Below the pieces are notes generated by a model. That model worked only from the letters and a program-made list of their open reading frames with translations, searched no databases and had not been told where the DNA came from. Position numbers and translations under genes: made by a program. From Alphaproteobacteria bacterium (GTDB lineage: Bacteria; Pseudomonadota; Alphaproteobacteria; Rhodobacterales; Rhodobacteraceae), in NCBI GenBank assembly GCA_030426685.1, contig JAUHYC010000021.1:1-61327 (forward strand): a stretch of 61,327 nt of DNA, read 5' to 3'. The stretch's first letter is position 1, and each line of letters opens with the position of its first letter. Shown here in pieces: positions 26,769 through 34,669 of this stretch.

Positions 26769-27962
26769 ATGTCCGGGAATTCGCAGAAGACTTATGTGCT
26801 GGATACGCACCGGCTGCGCGACCCGGAGCAGACACTTTCCATCGTCAAACCGTACCTCAAACAGATGGGCATCACCCGCATCGCCAATCTGACCGGGCTA
26901 GACCGGGTTGGGTTGCCGACGGTGATGGTGACGCGGCCCAATTCTCGCTCGGTTGCGGTGTCCCTGGGCAAGGGGTTGTCGCTGAGTGCGGCGCGGGCCT
27001 CGGGCGTGATGGAGGCGATCGAATCGTGGCACGCCGAACGGATCGAGCTGCCGCTGAGGCTGGCCAGTTTTGCCGATCTGCCGCAGGATCGCGTTGTTGA
27101 TGTCGACCGCCTGCCTCGTGTTACCGGCGGGCAGTTTGACCCGCATCATGCGATGCTGTGGGTAAAGGGACGCGATCTGAGCGCCGATGCTGGCTGCTGG
27201 GTGCCCTATGAGATGGTGGATACGGATTACACGACCTCTCCGGTCGCCGCGCAGCGGGCCTTTCCACGCACGACAAATGGTCTGGCCTCGGGCAATGATG
27301 TGATTGAGGCGAGCTGCCACGCGATCTGCGAACTGATCGAGCGCGACGCGACCACGCTGTGGCATCACCGAGACACCACTCCACGTGTCGATCCTGACAC
27401 GGTGGAGGATCCCCGTTGTCGACAGGCGATGGGTCAGATCGCAGCGGCGGGGCTGGATCTGGGGATCTGGAACACGACCTCGGATGTCGGCATCGCCAGC
27501 TTTCGCTGTGTGATCTGCGAAACGGGTGGCGCGACAGGCCATATTGGTATTGGTGACGGCTGCCACCCGGACCGCGCCATCGCTCTGTTGCGGGCGCTGA
27601 CCGAAGCGGCGCAGACGCGGCTGACCTATATTTCAGGTGCGCGGGATGATCTGGACCCCGAGGAGTTCTCGGACGAAGCCCGGAACTGGCGCAGCTCGTA
27701 TATCCGCGAACTGATCGACAGCTCGGCGGGGACCGGGGATTTCACGGAATGCCCGACCCATGTCACCGGAGCATTCACCGAAGATCTGTCTCTGCTGCTG
27801 ACGCGTCTGTCGGCTGCGGGCATGGATCAGGTCGTTGCCGTTGATCTGTCTCGGCCCGAGATCGACATCGCCGTCGTGCGCGCGGTGATACCCGGTTTGG
27901 AAGCCCCTCATGACGATCCTGATTTCATCGCCGGACCCCGGGCGCTGGCGGTGTCGGCATGA
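26769..27962 (+). CDS. YcaO-domain protein, TfuA-associated type
   Basis: A 397-residue YcaO enzyme. The family uses ATP to activate peptide backbone amides, forming azolines, thioamides or amidines. Conserved ATP-site features are visible: SLGKGLSLSAARASGVMEAIE with Glu82 and Glu85, then CHAICELIERD with Glu188, Glu191 and Arg192. The C-terminus lacks the PxPxP tail of azoline-forming cyclodehydratases, and the stand-alone protein is followed by TfuA. That pairing is known from thioamide formation (archaeal McrA, thiovarsolin) and trifolitoxin loci. It starts the four-gene unit and overlaps tfuA by four bases. The substrate is unknown. Confidence 0.88.
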   Translation: MSGNSQKTYVLDTHRLRDPEQTLSIVKPYLKQMGITRIANLTGLDRVGLPTVMVTRPNSRSVAVSLGKGLSLSAARASGVMEAIESWHAERIELPLRLASFADLPQDRVVDVDRLPRVTGGQFDPHHAMLWVKGRDLSADAGCWVPYEMVDTDYTTSPVAAQRAFPRTTNGLASGNDVIEASCHAICELIERDATTLWHHRDTTPRVDPDTVEDPRCRQAMGQIAAAGLDLGIWNTTSDVGIASFRCVICETGGATGHIGIGDGCHPDRAIALLRALTEAAQTRLTYISGARDDLDPEEFSDEARNWRSSYIRELIDSSAGTGDFTECPTHVTGAFTEDLSLLLTRLSAAGMDQVVAVDLSRPEIDIAVVRAVIPGLEAPHDDPDFIAGPRALAVSA

Positions 27963-29314
27963 GCGTGATTGTCTTTGTCGGGCCCACATTGCGTGCTGAA
28001 GCTGTACGGGAACATCTTGATGCCACCATCCTGCCGCCGGTCCAGCAAGGAGACGTGTATCGCGTGGTGCGGGATAGACCGCGGGCGATTGGCATAATCG
28101 ACGGCTATTTCGACGGGGTGCCTTCGGTCTGGCACAAGGAAATCCTGTGGGCGTTGGAACAGGGTATACCGGTTTTTGGCAGCGCCAGCATGGGTGCATT
28201 GCGCGCGGCTGAACTGGCCGAGTTCGGTATGGTGGGCGTCGGGCGGGTGTTTGAGGATTATCTGAGCGGCGTGATTGCGGATGATGACGAGGTTGCGGTG
28301 CTGCACGGCCCTGCCGAGCTTGGCTTTTTGCCGCTGAGCGAGCCAATGGTGTCGATCCGGGCCACACTGGCAGAGGCTCAGAAGGCAGAGGTGGTGTCAG
28401 CCGATGATGCCCAGACGTTGTTGGGAGCAGCCAAGGGCCTGCATTATCGTGATCGGGTATGGGACAAGGTGATCGGGGCGGCAGAGACCTCTTCGGGCTT
28501 GGAGCAGTTTCAGAATTGGCTACCCATGGGACAGGTGGACGCCAAAGGCAATGACGCCCGCGAGATGCTCGCTACGATGGCACGCCACCTGGAGGCGGGC
28601 AACGAAACTTCGGCCTCGCAGCGCGTCGAACGCACGCTGGCCTGGCGCGAGCTTCGCGCCCGTGTTGACGCCGAGGTGGTGGAACATGCCGGCGATGCAC
28701 GGGCATTGGTGGACGAATTGCGGCTCGACCCGGCGCTCTACGCGCGACTGCGGGACCGCGCCGCGCTGAATCTGCTGTCGCGGGATGCCGCGCACCGGCA
28801 AGGCCATGAACCGGATCGGGACGCCCTGCTGCGACAGATGTCGGATCACCGGATGGAGGCCGGATTGCTTCGCCATACCGATCTGATGCAATGGCTGCAG
28901 GACAACGACCTCACACTTGCACAATACGAGGCCATGCTGGCCGACAGGTCGCGCACCGATCTCACCATTGCGGCCCTCACGGATGATCTGGATACGGCGC
29001 TGCTGGCCGAGCTTAGGCGCTCGGGCAGTTATGTCGCGTTGCGCGCGCGTGCGCGGCGCAAGGCCAAACAGATTTCGAGGCTTGCAAACAGCAATGGCGC
29101 GGCGAACCGCACGCAATCGCTGATCTGGTATTTTGAAACACGGCTTGACCAGCCGGTGCCGGATGATCTTGAATCATACGCGGTTGCGCTTGGCCTTCAG
29201 GGGCGCGAGGCTTTGGTTGATCTGATTGAGACAGAATTCCTGTTCTGCCAGATGAACCGCAGCACCGCCGATCAGGAGCGCGACCTGACGGTGGGCATTC
29301 AACCAGGCGGATAA
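27959..29314 (+). CDS. tfuA: TfuA-like protein
   Basis: A 451-residue protein. The N-terminal 150 residues carry the TfuA signature: VIVFVGPTLRAEAV, IGIIDGYFDGVPSVWHKEIL, then PVFGSASMGALRAAELAEFG and GVGRVFEDYLSG. TfuA proteins partner YcaO enzymes and are proposed to supply sulfur or help bind the peptide during thioamidation. The remaining 300 residues, helical and charged, make this longer than minimal TfuA proteins and have no recognised domain; they could recruit the substrate. ATGA overlap with ycaO indicates tight coupling. Confidence 0.88.
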   Translation: MSVIVFVGPTLRAEAVREHLDATILPPVQQGDVYRVVRDRPRAIGIIDGYFDGVPSVWHKEILWALEQGIPVFGSASMGALRAAELAEFGMVGVGRVFEDYLSGVIADDDEVAVLHGPAELGFLPLSEPMVSIRATLAEAQKAEVVSADDAQTLLGAAKGLHYRDRVWDKVIGAAETSSGLEQFQNWLPMGQVDAKGNDAREMLATMARHLEAGNETSASQRVERTLAWRELRARVDAEVVEHAGDARALVDELRLDPALYARLRDRAALNLLSRDAAHRQGHEPDRDALLRQMSDHRMEAGLLRHTDLMQWLQDNDLTLAQYEAMLADRSRTDLTIAALTDDLDTALLAELRRSGSYVALRARARRKAKQISRLANSNGAANRTQSLIWYFETRLDQPVPDDLESYAVALGLQGREALVDLIETEFLFCQMNRSTADQERDLTVGIQPGG

Positions 29315-29326
29315 CGGGAGGGGACA

Positions 29327-30637
29327 TTGACGATCTGGCCCGACAATATGGAGAACGAAACCCCGGGGACGCGATTCCTGCTTTATCCGCAATCACCGTT
29401 TCTGGAAGCGAATTCCAAACCCGAATTGGTCGAGATATCAGCCCCGCAGGGCACGATCGGGCCTGGCCCGTCTGGGCCGCGCATGTATGCGATGTACCCG
29501 GTCGACAAGACAACGCCCTATGGTGCGATGATTGAGGGCGAAGACGGCCCCGAGATGTACCTGCCCGCCTGGGATGGCTATATCCTGCCACCACCGGAAC
29601 CGGACGAGTTCGGCAATTTCATCCATATCGACCCAGACGATCCGGCTTTTGAGGCCGCGCATCTTTTTGGGGCCGCCCATTTCACCATGGATGTGTGGGA
29701 GGGCTATTTCGGCCACCCCATCCCCTGGCATTTCGAACGTGATTTCGAACGGCTTGAACTGTCACTGCTGCCCAGCCTGGACAACGCCCATATCGGCTGG
29801 GGCTTTCTGGAAACCGGTGGCACCTGGGAACATGGCGACGAATACCGCCCCTACAGTCTGAATTTTGATGTGGTGGCGCATGAGATCGGGCACGCGATCA
29901 TCTACAGCATCATCGGCCTGCCCGCGGAAGAGGACGCCACGGGCGAGTATTACGGATTTCATGAATCGGCGGCCGATATGGTCGCGCTGCTGGCCTCGTT
30001 GCATTTCGGCTCGGTCGTGGATGAGCTGCTGAAGAACACGCGTGGGAACCTCTATACCTACAACCGGCTCAGCCGCTTTGCCGAGCTGTCGCAGAACGCG
30101 CAGATCCGCATTGCCGCCAATGACCGGACCCTGTCCGAGTTCTCGCATGGCTGGTCCAGCGAACATGCTTTGTCGGAGCCGCTGACCGGGGCCATGTTCG
30201 ATATTCTGGTCGATATCTACCATGAACGTCTGGTCTTTCACGACGTAATCGACCCCGAGATGGAGGACCTGTCGGACGAGCTGGAGGGAACGCCGGAATA
30301 CAACGCCATCATGCAGGACCTGTTCGACGAGCACTACGCCGCCGATCCCGAAGGGTTTCGCGTGGCACTGATCGAGGCGCGGGATTTGCTGGGGTCATAT
30401 CTGGCCGACGCGTGGGAAATGCTGGACGCCGACATGCTGAGCTATTTCGGGGTCGAGCGCGCGCTGGTGGTGGTCGATCAGGAAATCACCGGCGGTGCGT
30501 TCCGGCAGATCATCGAAAGCAACTTCCGCATGCGCGAGATCGGGCTGACAAAACCGGGTCCGCGCGTGGGCAAACCGGACGGAACCAGCCATGCCGCATC
30601 GGTGCGTACATTGTCACCCGAGGTAAATGAGCCTTAA
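29327..30637 (+). CDS. Putative zinc metallopeptidase (gluzincin-like)
   Basis: A 436-residue protein with the zinc site His185-Glu186-x-x-His189 in VVAHEIGHAIIY. A downstream Glu213 in FHESAADMVALLAS has Asp217 four residues on, matching the NExxSD arrangement of thermolysin-like (M4) and related gluzincins. There is no signal peptide or membrane segment, so it probably acts in the cytoplasm. Directly after ycaO-tfuA it could mature or degrade the modified peptide. The start is an unusual TTG at 29327, favoured by GGGAGGGG just upstream; the next ATG, 29348, lacks a ribosome site. The overall family is not recognised. Confidence 0.7.
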   Translation: MTIWPDNMENETPGTRFLLYPQSPFLEANSKPELVEISAPQGTIGPGPSGPRMYAMYPVDKTTPYGAMIEGEDGPEMYLPAWDGYILPPPEPDEFGNFIHIDPDDPAFEAAHLFGAAHFTMDVWEGYFGHPIPWHFERDFERLELSLLPSLDNAHIGWGFLETGGTWEHGDEYRPYSLNFDVVAHEIGHAIIYSIIGLPAEEDATGEYYGFHESAADMVALLASLHFGSVVDELLKNTRGNLYTYNRLSRFAELSQNAQIRIAANDRTLSEFSHGWSSEHALSEPLTGAMFDILVDIYHERLVFHDVIDPEMEDLSDELEGTPEYNAIMQDLFDEHYAADPEGFRVALIEARDLLGSYLADAWEMLDADMLSYFGVERALVVVDQEITGGAFRQIIESNFRMREIGLTKPGPRVGKPDGTSHAASVRTLSPEVNEP

Positions 30638-30774
30638 AGTCTTTGTTTTTTCCCCGGTTTATGGCAGCTTACGCGCACGGGGTGATAATTTTGACAAACG
30701 ACGCGCAATCAATGCGCAATTTGGGACAGGCGCGGCCGGTGGCTCCGTCGAACCCGCGATAGGGAGAAAGTGAT

Positions 30775-31683
30775 ATGTCCGAGTCCTTACTCAGTTTTTC
30801 CGAAGTATTATTGTTTGGCCGAGAATTAAGCGATCTGAAACTGAGACAGAAATCCGTCCGTTTGGTCGATGAGGTGCCCGCCAACTTTGATTTTGCGACA
30901 CCGATAACCAAGGTCGATGGCGTGACCGTTCGGGAAGACGACCGGGTACTGGTGCAGGTTGGCGAAGATGCAAACAACAAGTCAGGCATCTACAAAGTCA
31001 TCAAGGACGGGAACGATCTCAAATATGACAAGCGCAAGAAGGTTTCATTTGAGTCCTTTGTCTACATCCGCAGAGGTCGCCAGTTCAAACATACGTTCTG
31101 GAAACAGACCGCCAACAATCACAGCAAGCAGTTGTTCATTGAACAGGATGACCGTCGGAGGGGTCGCGGCGTCAATAACTTCATCGGGGACCAGTTCGGA
31201 GGCGATGCCCGGCTGGCCCGGATCTATGGCTTCGCATATGACGGCACCTACTATGAACTGCCGGAACCGACGATCTTTCTGGTCCACGGCGAAGGTGACA
31301 GTGCCACGGGCGGCAACCTGCCCTATGGCTTCAAGCTTGAGAGCGCCGGGGATGACACAACGCAGCAAACAGCCCGCGCTCCGATGAACCCGTCGGTCTC
31401 GGGCGTTGCGGCGGCGGATTATCAGATTGCCAGCGACATCCGTGTCTGGAACTACGATCAGGCCGATTACACCATCCGCATGGACATCGCCGCCGGTCAG
31501 CTCGAACAGGTACTGCTGGACGTCTATTTCGAATATGACGCCCCGATGATGGCCGGGGCCAAAGTGTCTGGTGCCAAGGTTTCGGGCGCCAAGGTCTCGG
31601 GTGCAAAGGTGAGCGGCGCCAAGGTCAGTGGTGCCAAAGTCAGCAGTGCGAAGGTAAGCGGCGCCAAGGCGCGCGGCGAATAA
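30775..31683 (+). CDS. Unknown protein with C-terminal GAKVS pentapeptide repeats
   Basis: A 302-residue protein. The N-terminal half includes DGVTVREDDRVLVQV followed by KSGIYKV, similar to the DGVxLxxGDRVLVxx...NGIY element of phage tail and large surface proteins. The middle is unassigned. Residues 261-300 are eight five-residue units, six GAKVS, one SAKVS and one GAKAR, before a final GE. The register A-K-V-S-G fits the A(N/D)LxG pentapeptide-repeat fold, about two beta-helix coils. Alternatively the Ser-rich tail could be the YcaO substrate. There is no Cys in the repeats. GGGAGAA precedes the ATG. It is last in the ycaO-tfuA-peptidase unit, after a 137-base gap containing TTGACA at 30691. 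Confidence 0.8.
   Translation: MSESLLSFSEVLLFGRELSDLKLRQKSVRLVDEVPANFDFATPITKVDGVTVREDDRVLVQVGEDANNKSGIYKVIKDGNDLKYDKRKKVSFESFVYIRRGRQFKHTFWKQTANNHSKQLFIEQDDRRRGRGVNNFIGDQFGGDARLARIYGFAYDGTYYELPEPTIFLVHGEGDSATGGNLPYGFKLESAGDDTTQQTARAPMNPSVSGVAAADYQIASDIRVWNYDQADYTIRMDIAAGQLEQVLLDVYFEYDAPMMAGAKVSGAKVSGAKVSGAKVSGAKVSGAKVSSAKVSGAKARGE
31555..31674 (+). repeat. Eight tandem 15-bp units encoding GAKVS
   Basis: Eight contiguous 15-base units encode GAKVS x6, SAKVS and GAKAR. The units differ at many silent positions: the unit-final Ser codons are tct, tcg, tcg, agc, agt, agc and agc, and Val uses gtg, gtt, gtc and gta. The peptide is therefore conserved while the DNA has drifted, which argues for selection on the protein rather than recent slippage. 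Confidence 0.9.
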
Positions 31684-31702
31684 GCCCGCTGAAATCGGGA
31701 AC

Positions 31703-31729
31703 GGGGCGCGTGGGTCGCGCGCCCTTTTT
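31703..31729 (+). terminator. Rho-independent terminator
   Basis: GGGCGCG (31704-31710) pairs with CGCGCCC (31718-31724) around a seven-base loop and is followed by five T. It lies about 20 bases after the stop of the repeat protein and ends the ycaO-tfuA unit. The convergent cyclase gene ends at 31735. Confidence 0.8.
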
Positions 31730-31734
31730 CGGGC

Positions 31735-33504
31735 TCAGAATCCGGCTTTTTTCAGCCCTTCGACCAGGTGCTGGGTGTCATCCTCGAACCTGTCCGGCTG
31801 CACCTTGGCCCAACGCGTCAATGAGAAATTCGGATGCGCCTCGCGGTGTTTATCGGCGATCTGGCGCGCCATATCCACATCCCCTTTCAATGCGTAGCTC
31901 GCGGCCAGAATCCGCTGCCCCTCGGTCGGGTTGTTCATCTTGTTGACCGAGGCGATCACATCATCATAGCGCTTGAGATTGTAATAGGCCCCGCCCAGAT
32001 GCCACAGATACTGATCGGGGAAATAGGGGTTCAGCCGCATCGCCTGCTTGAGATGCTTGATCGCGGTTTCATTGTCGCCCCAATGGGCCAGCGCATCGGC
32101 GTAGTCCGAGTGCATATCCGCGTCATTGGGGTTCAGTTGCAGCGCGCGTTTATAGGATTCAATCGCCGCGTCGTGTTCCTTGCGGTAGAGCTGTACATAG
32201 CCCAGCTCTCCGAACCCGCGCGCATCGGTCGGGTCCAGTTCCACCGCACGCTGCGCCAGGGACAGGGCCTTGTCCAGCGCGCTGTTGGGGTGGTCGGTCC
32301 AGGAATAGCGCCAGTCGATATTCAGGGTCCGTGACAGGGCCGCCGCGGCACGGGCATAGCCGCCATCCCGTTCCAGCGCCGATTCATAGCAGTGCTGCGC
32401 CTTGCGATTGTCGTTGCGGGTGTATTTGAAGATATGATGCTGCCCCTGCAGGACCGAGCCATAGGCCTGCAGATCAGACGGGACTGCCTGCACCATACGC
32501 TTTTTCTCATGCGATTCGATCATCACCGCCATCGCCGCAACGATGCATTCTGTCACCTCGTCCAGAATGTCGAAAATATCGTCAAGCTTGCGGTCAAAAC
32601 GTTCGCCCCAGATGGTGCGTTCTGAATTGGCGTCGATCAGTTCGGCGGTGATACGAATGCGGCTGGACGACCGGCGGACACTGCCGCGCGCCACGTAACG
32701 GACGTTCAGCCTGCGCGCCGCCTCTTGCGGAGACATCGATTGCGTCTTGAAGAAGAAGGACGAGTTGCGGGCGATGATGAACAGGTTCCGGAACTTGGAC
32801 AGGTTCATGATGATGTCGTCGGTCAGCCCTTCGGCAACCCAATTGTCATCCTCAGCCCCGCCCTGGCTGGCAAAGGGCAGTATCGCGACCGAAGGCGTAT
32901 CTGGCCGTTCCAGCATCTCAAGTGGCATATCAGGGCGCAGGGTTGCGGCCATGGTGGCCCCTTCGACCTCGGTACGGACGCAATAGGTGGCCACCGGAGA
33001 CAGGATGTTCTTGAGCTGTTTGGACCCGAGAAACTCATAGCCATACCGCAGGCGGTTGCGGATCTGTTCATAGACCGCAGCGCTGACATAGACCCGTTCG
33101 GGTTCGGCGATTTCCTGAAGGCGCGCGGCGATGTTGACGTTGTCGCCATGGATGCCGCGTTCATCCTGCAGCACTTCGCCCATATGGACACCGGCGCGAA
33201 ACTTGATCTGCTCTCCGTCGGCACGCGCCTGATTGTGCTGCGCGGCGATCCGATGCAGCTCGACGCTGAATTCAACCGCGCTGGTGGCGGTTTCAAACAG
33301 CGCCAGGATGCCATCACCGCGCACCTCGATCACCTTGCCCTGGTATTTCGGACAGATCGATTCCAGCTGCGACAGCAGAGATTTCAACGCATTGTACGTC
33401 TCCATCTCATTCTCGCTCATCAGACGCGAATAGCCGACCACATCGGCAAACAGCACCGCGCCGAGCATTTGTCTGATTGAGGGATCCGAACCGTTTGTTT
33501 TCAC
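31735..33504 (-). CDS. Class III nucleotide cyclase with TolB-N-like and TPR domains
   Basis: A 589-residue soluble protein. Residues 10-190 are an adenylate/guanylate cyclase domain, with the metal-binding Asp21 in LFADVVGYSRL, then EVRGDGILALFE and HGDNVNIAARL. Residues about 205-330 match the TolB-N/FlgO-like module often fused to such cyclases (VAILPFASQ, WVAEGLTDDII, NVRYVARGSVRR). The rest is TPR repeats (ARGFGELGYVQLYRKEHDAA and later units). It probably makes cAMP in response to a bound partner. The start is GTG 33504 with no strong ribosome site. It stands alone, convergent with the repeat-protein gene. Confidence 0.88.
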   Translation of the reverse strand: MKTNGSDPSIRQMLGAVLFADVVGYSRLMSENEMETYNALKSLLSQLESICPKYQGKVIEVRGDGILALFETATSAVEFSVELHRIAAQHNQARADGEQIKFRAGVHMGEVLQDERGIHGDNVNIAARLQEIAEPERVYVSAAVYEQIRNRLRYGYEFLGSKQLKNILSPVATYCVRTEVEGATMAATLRPDMPLEMLERPDTPSVAILPFASQGGAEDDNWVAEGLTDDIIMNLSKFRNLFIIARNSSFFFKTQSMSPQEAARRLNVRYVARGSVRRSSSRIRITAELIDANSERTIWGERFDRKLDDIFDILDEVTECIVAAMAVMIESHEKKRMVQAVPSDLQAYGSVLQGQHHIFKYTRNDNRKAQHCYESALERDGGYARAAAALSRTLNIDWRYSWTDHPNSALDKALSLAQRAVELDPTDARGFGELGYVQLYRKEHDAAIESYKRALQLNPNDADMHSDYADALAHWGDNETAIKHLKQAMRLNPYFPDQYLWHLGGAYYNLKRYDDVIASVNKMNNPTEGQRILAASYALKGDVDMARQIADKHREAHPNFSLTRWAKVQPDRFEDDTQHLVEGLKKAGF

Positions 33505-33582
33505 TTGCTATACTCGAATGGGTCTTTCCGCCGCTTCCGACAGGATAGTTCTACCAAAATCTGACTCGAAATTCGTGCGGAA

Positions 33583-34218
33583 TCACGCATCATCACCGAT
33601 CCGGGGCGGCCAGCTCCAGTCCGGCGAGCCAAAACTGACCACTGTATCCGGGCTGAGCTCCTGCGCCAGCTTCTTGCGTTGTTCGGCCCAATCCTGCTGC
33701 AACATACCGACCACGACCATGTCGTGAAACTGCCCGTCCGCAAACCAGGCCTGCCGCAGAGTGCCTTCTATCTGGCAGCCAACCCGGCTGATCAGATCGC
33801 GACTGCTGTGATTGTCGAGCCGGTAATATGAGGTGATCCGGTTGAGCCCCAACTGCTGGAACGCAAAATCCAGGATCAGCGCGATGGCCCGGACGGCGAC
33901 CCCGTGCCGCCGCACCGATTTATCGACAAAGACCGGGATGACCGCATCGCGATTGATATTCGAGATCGCCTCAAGCCCGATCATGCCCAGTGCTTCGCCG
34001 CCTTCCGATTCGATGATGAACCAGGCTTTGCCGCTGTCTCGTGAGGTGCAAAGCGCATCCTCCCATATCTGTTCGGTCTGCTGCAAATTCAGGGGAATGC
34101 GTGAAGTGCGATCAAACAGGGCCAGGTCATGGACGTCCTGAAACCAGCTCGCAATCGTTTGCAGATCCGCCTTCTCAAGCGGACGCAGCCGGAACAACCG
34201 GGGTGATGCATCGGGCAA
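33583..34218 (-). CDS. GNAT N-acetyltransferase, RimJ/RimL type
   Basis: A 211-residue acetyltransferase of the RimJ/RimL group, which modifies N-terminal amines of proteins or small substrates. The N-terminal LRPLEKADLQTIASW, the acetyl-CoA loop region KSVRRHGVAVRAIALIL and the closing NRITSYYRLDNHSSRDLISRVG then EGTLRQAWF are typical. The start is TTG 34218, since GGAGG stands nine bases upstream and no in-frame ATG is near. It reads leftward, with the cyclase gene downstream on the same strand 78 bases away. The substrate is unknown. Confidence 0.85.
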   Translation of the reverse strand: MPDASPRLFRLRPLEKADLQTIASWFQDVHDLALFDRTSRIPLNLQQTEQIWEDALCTSRDSGKAWFIIESEGGEALGMIGLEAISNINRDAVIPVFVDKSVRRHGVAVRAIALILDFAFQQLGLNRITSYYRLDNHSSRDLISRVGCQIEGTLRQAWFADGQFHDMVVVGMLQQDWAEQRKKLAQELSPDTVVSFGSPDWSWPPRIGDDA

Positions 34219-34327
34219 GGGGCAAAGCCTCCGAATTCAAACGTAAAAATCTATTCGCGCGATACTAGCACAAATGATTCGAAAACAAGAAACGACTTGT
34301 TCACACAAGAATTCGGATAGGCCGAGA

Positions 34328-34350
34328 CCCGCTGAGCCAGTGTCAGCGGG
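34328..34350 (-). terminator. Hairpin after the LAB_N gene
   Basis: CCCGCTGA (34328-34335) pairs with TCAGCGGG (34343-34350) around a seven-base loop, 20 bases beyond the stop of the LAB_N gene. No T-run follows on the minus strand, so terminator function is tentative. Confidence 0.4.
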
Positions 34351-34369
34351 CAGCGGCTGGTTCAGGGCC

Positions 34370-34669
34370 CTAGCGGTTCTCGGCGCGGATCAGGAAGATG
34401 TTTCGAAGATAGATCGAAAGGCCCATCGACTGACCGAGGATAAAGACCGGGTCACGGCGATAGATCGCGTAGCACAGAAGGATCAGCCCGCCCCCGATCG
34501 ACAGGTACCAGAAGGCCATCGGAATAACCGATTTCTTGGCGCGCTCCGAGGTAATCCACTGCACGATAAAGCGGGCGCTGAACATCAGCTGACCGGCCAG
34601 TCCGACAAAAACCCAGATCGCCTCGGTCGGGCTGTCGACATGCAGGATTTCGAGAATGGTTTCTATCAC
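34370..34669 (-). CDS. Lipid A biosynthesis N-terminal domain (LAB_N) protein
   Basis: A 99-residue membrane protein matching the stand-alone LAB_N domain: FVGLAGQLMFSARFIVQWI, then SERAKKSVIPMAFWYLSI and GQSMGLSIYLRNIFLI, with three hydrophobic segments. Such proteins commonly sit beside GT2 and GT39 genes that modify lipid A or LPS core with polyprenyl-linked sugars. It starts at GTG 34669 inside a GTGA overlap with the GT2 gene, so the two form one unit. Confidence 0.88.
   Translation of the reverse strand: MIETILEILHVDSPTEAIWVFVGLAGQLMFSARFIVQWITSERAKKSVIPMAFWYLSIGGGLILLCYAIYRRDPVFILGQSMGLSIYLRNIFLIRAENR

Noticed and set aside
30638..30774. A short precursor gene hidden between the peptidase and the repeat protein
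   Set aside because: No ORF with a ribosome site and a Cys/Ser/Thr-rich tail was found in the 137 bases; only a TTGACA-like element and GCGCAAT repeats are visible.
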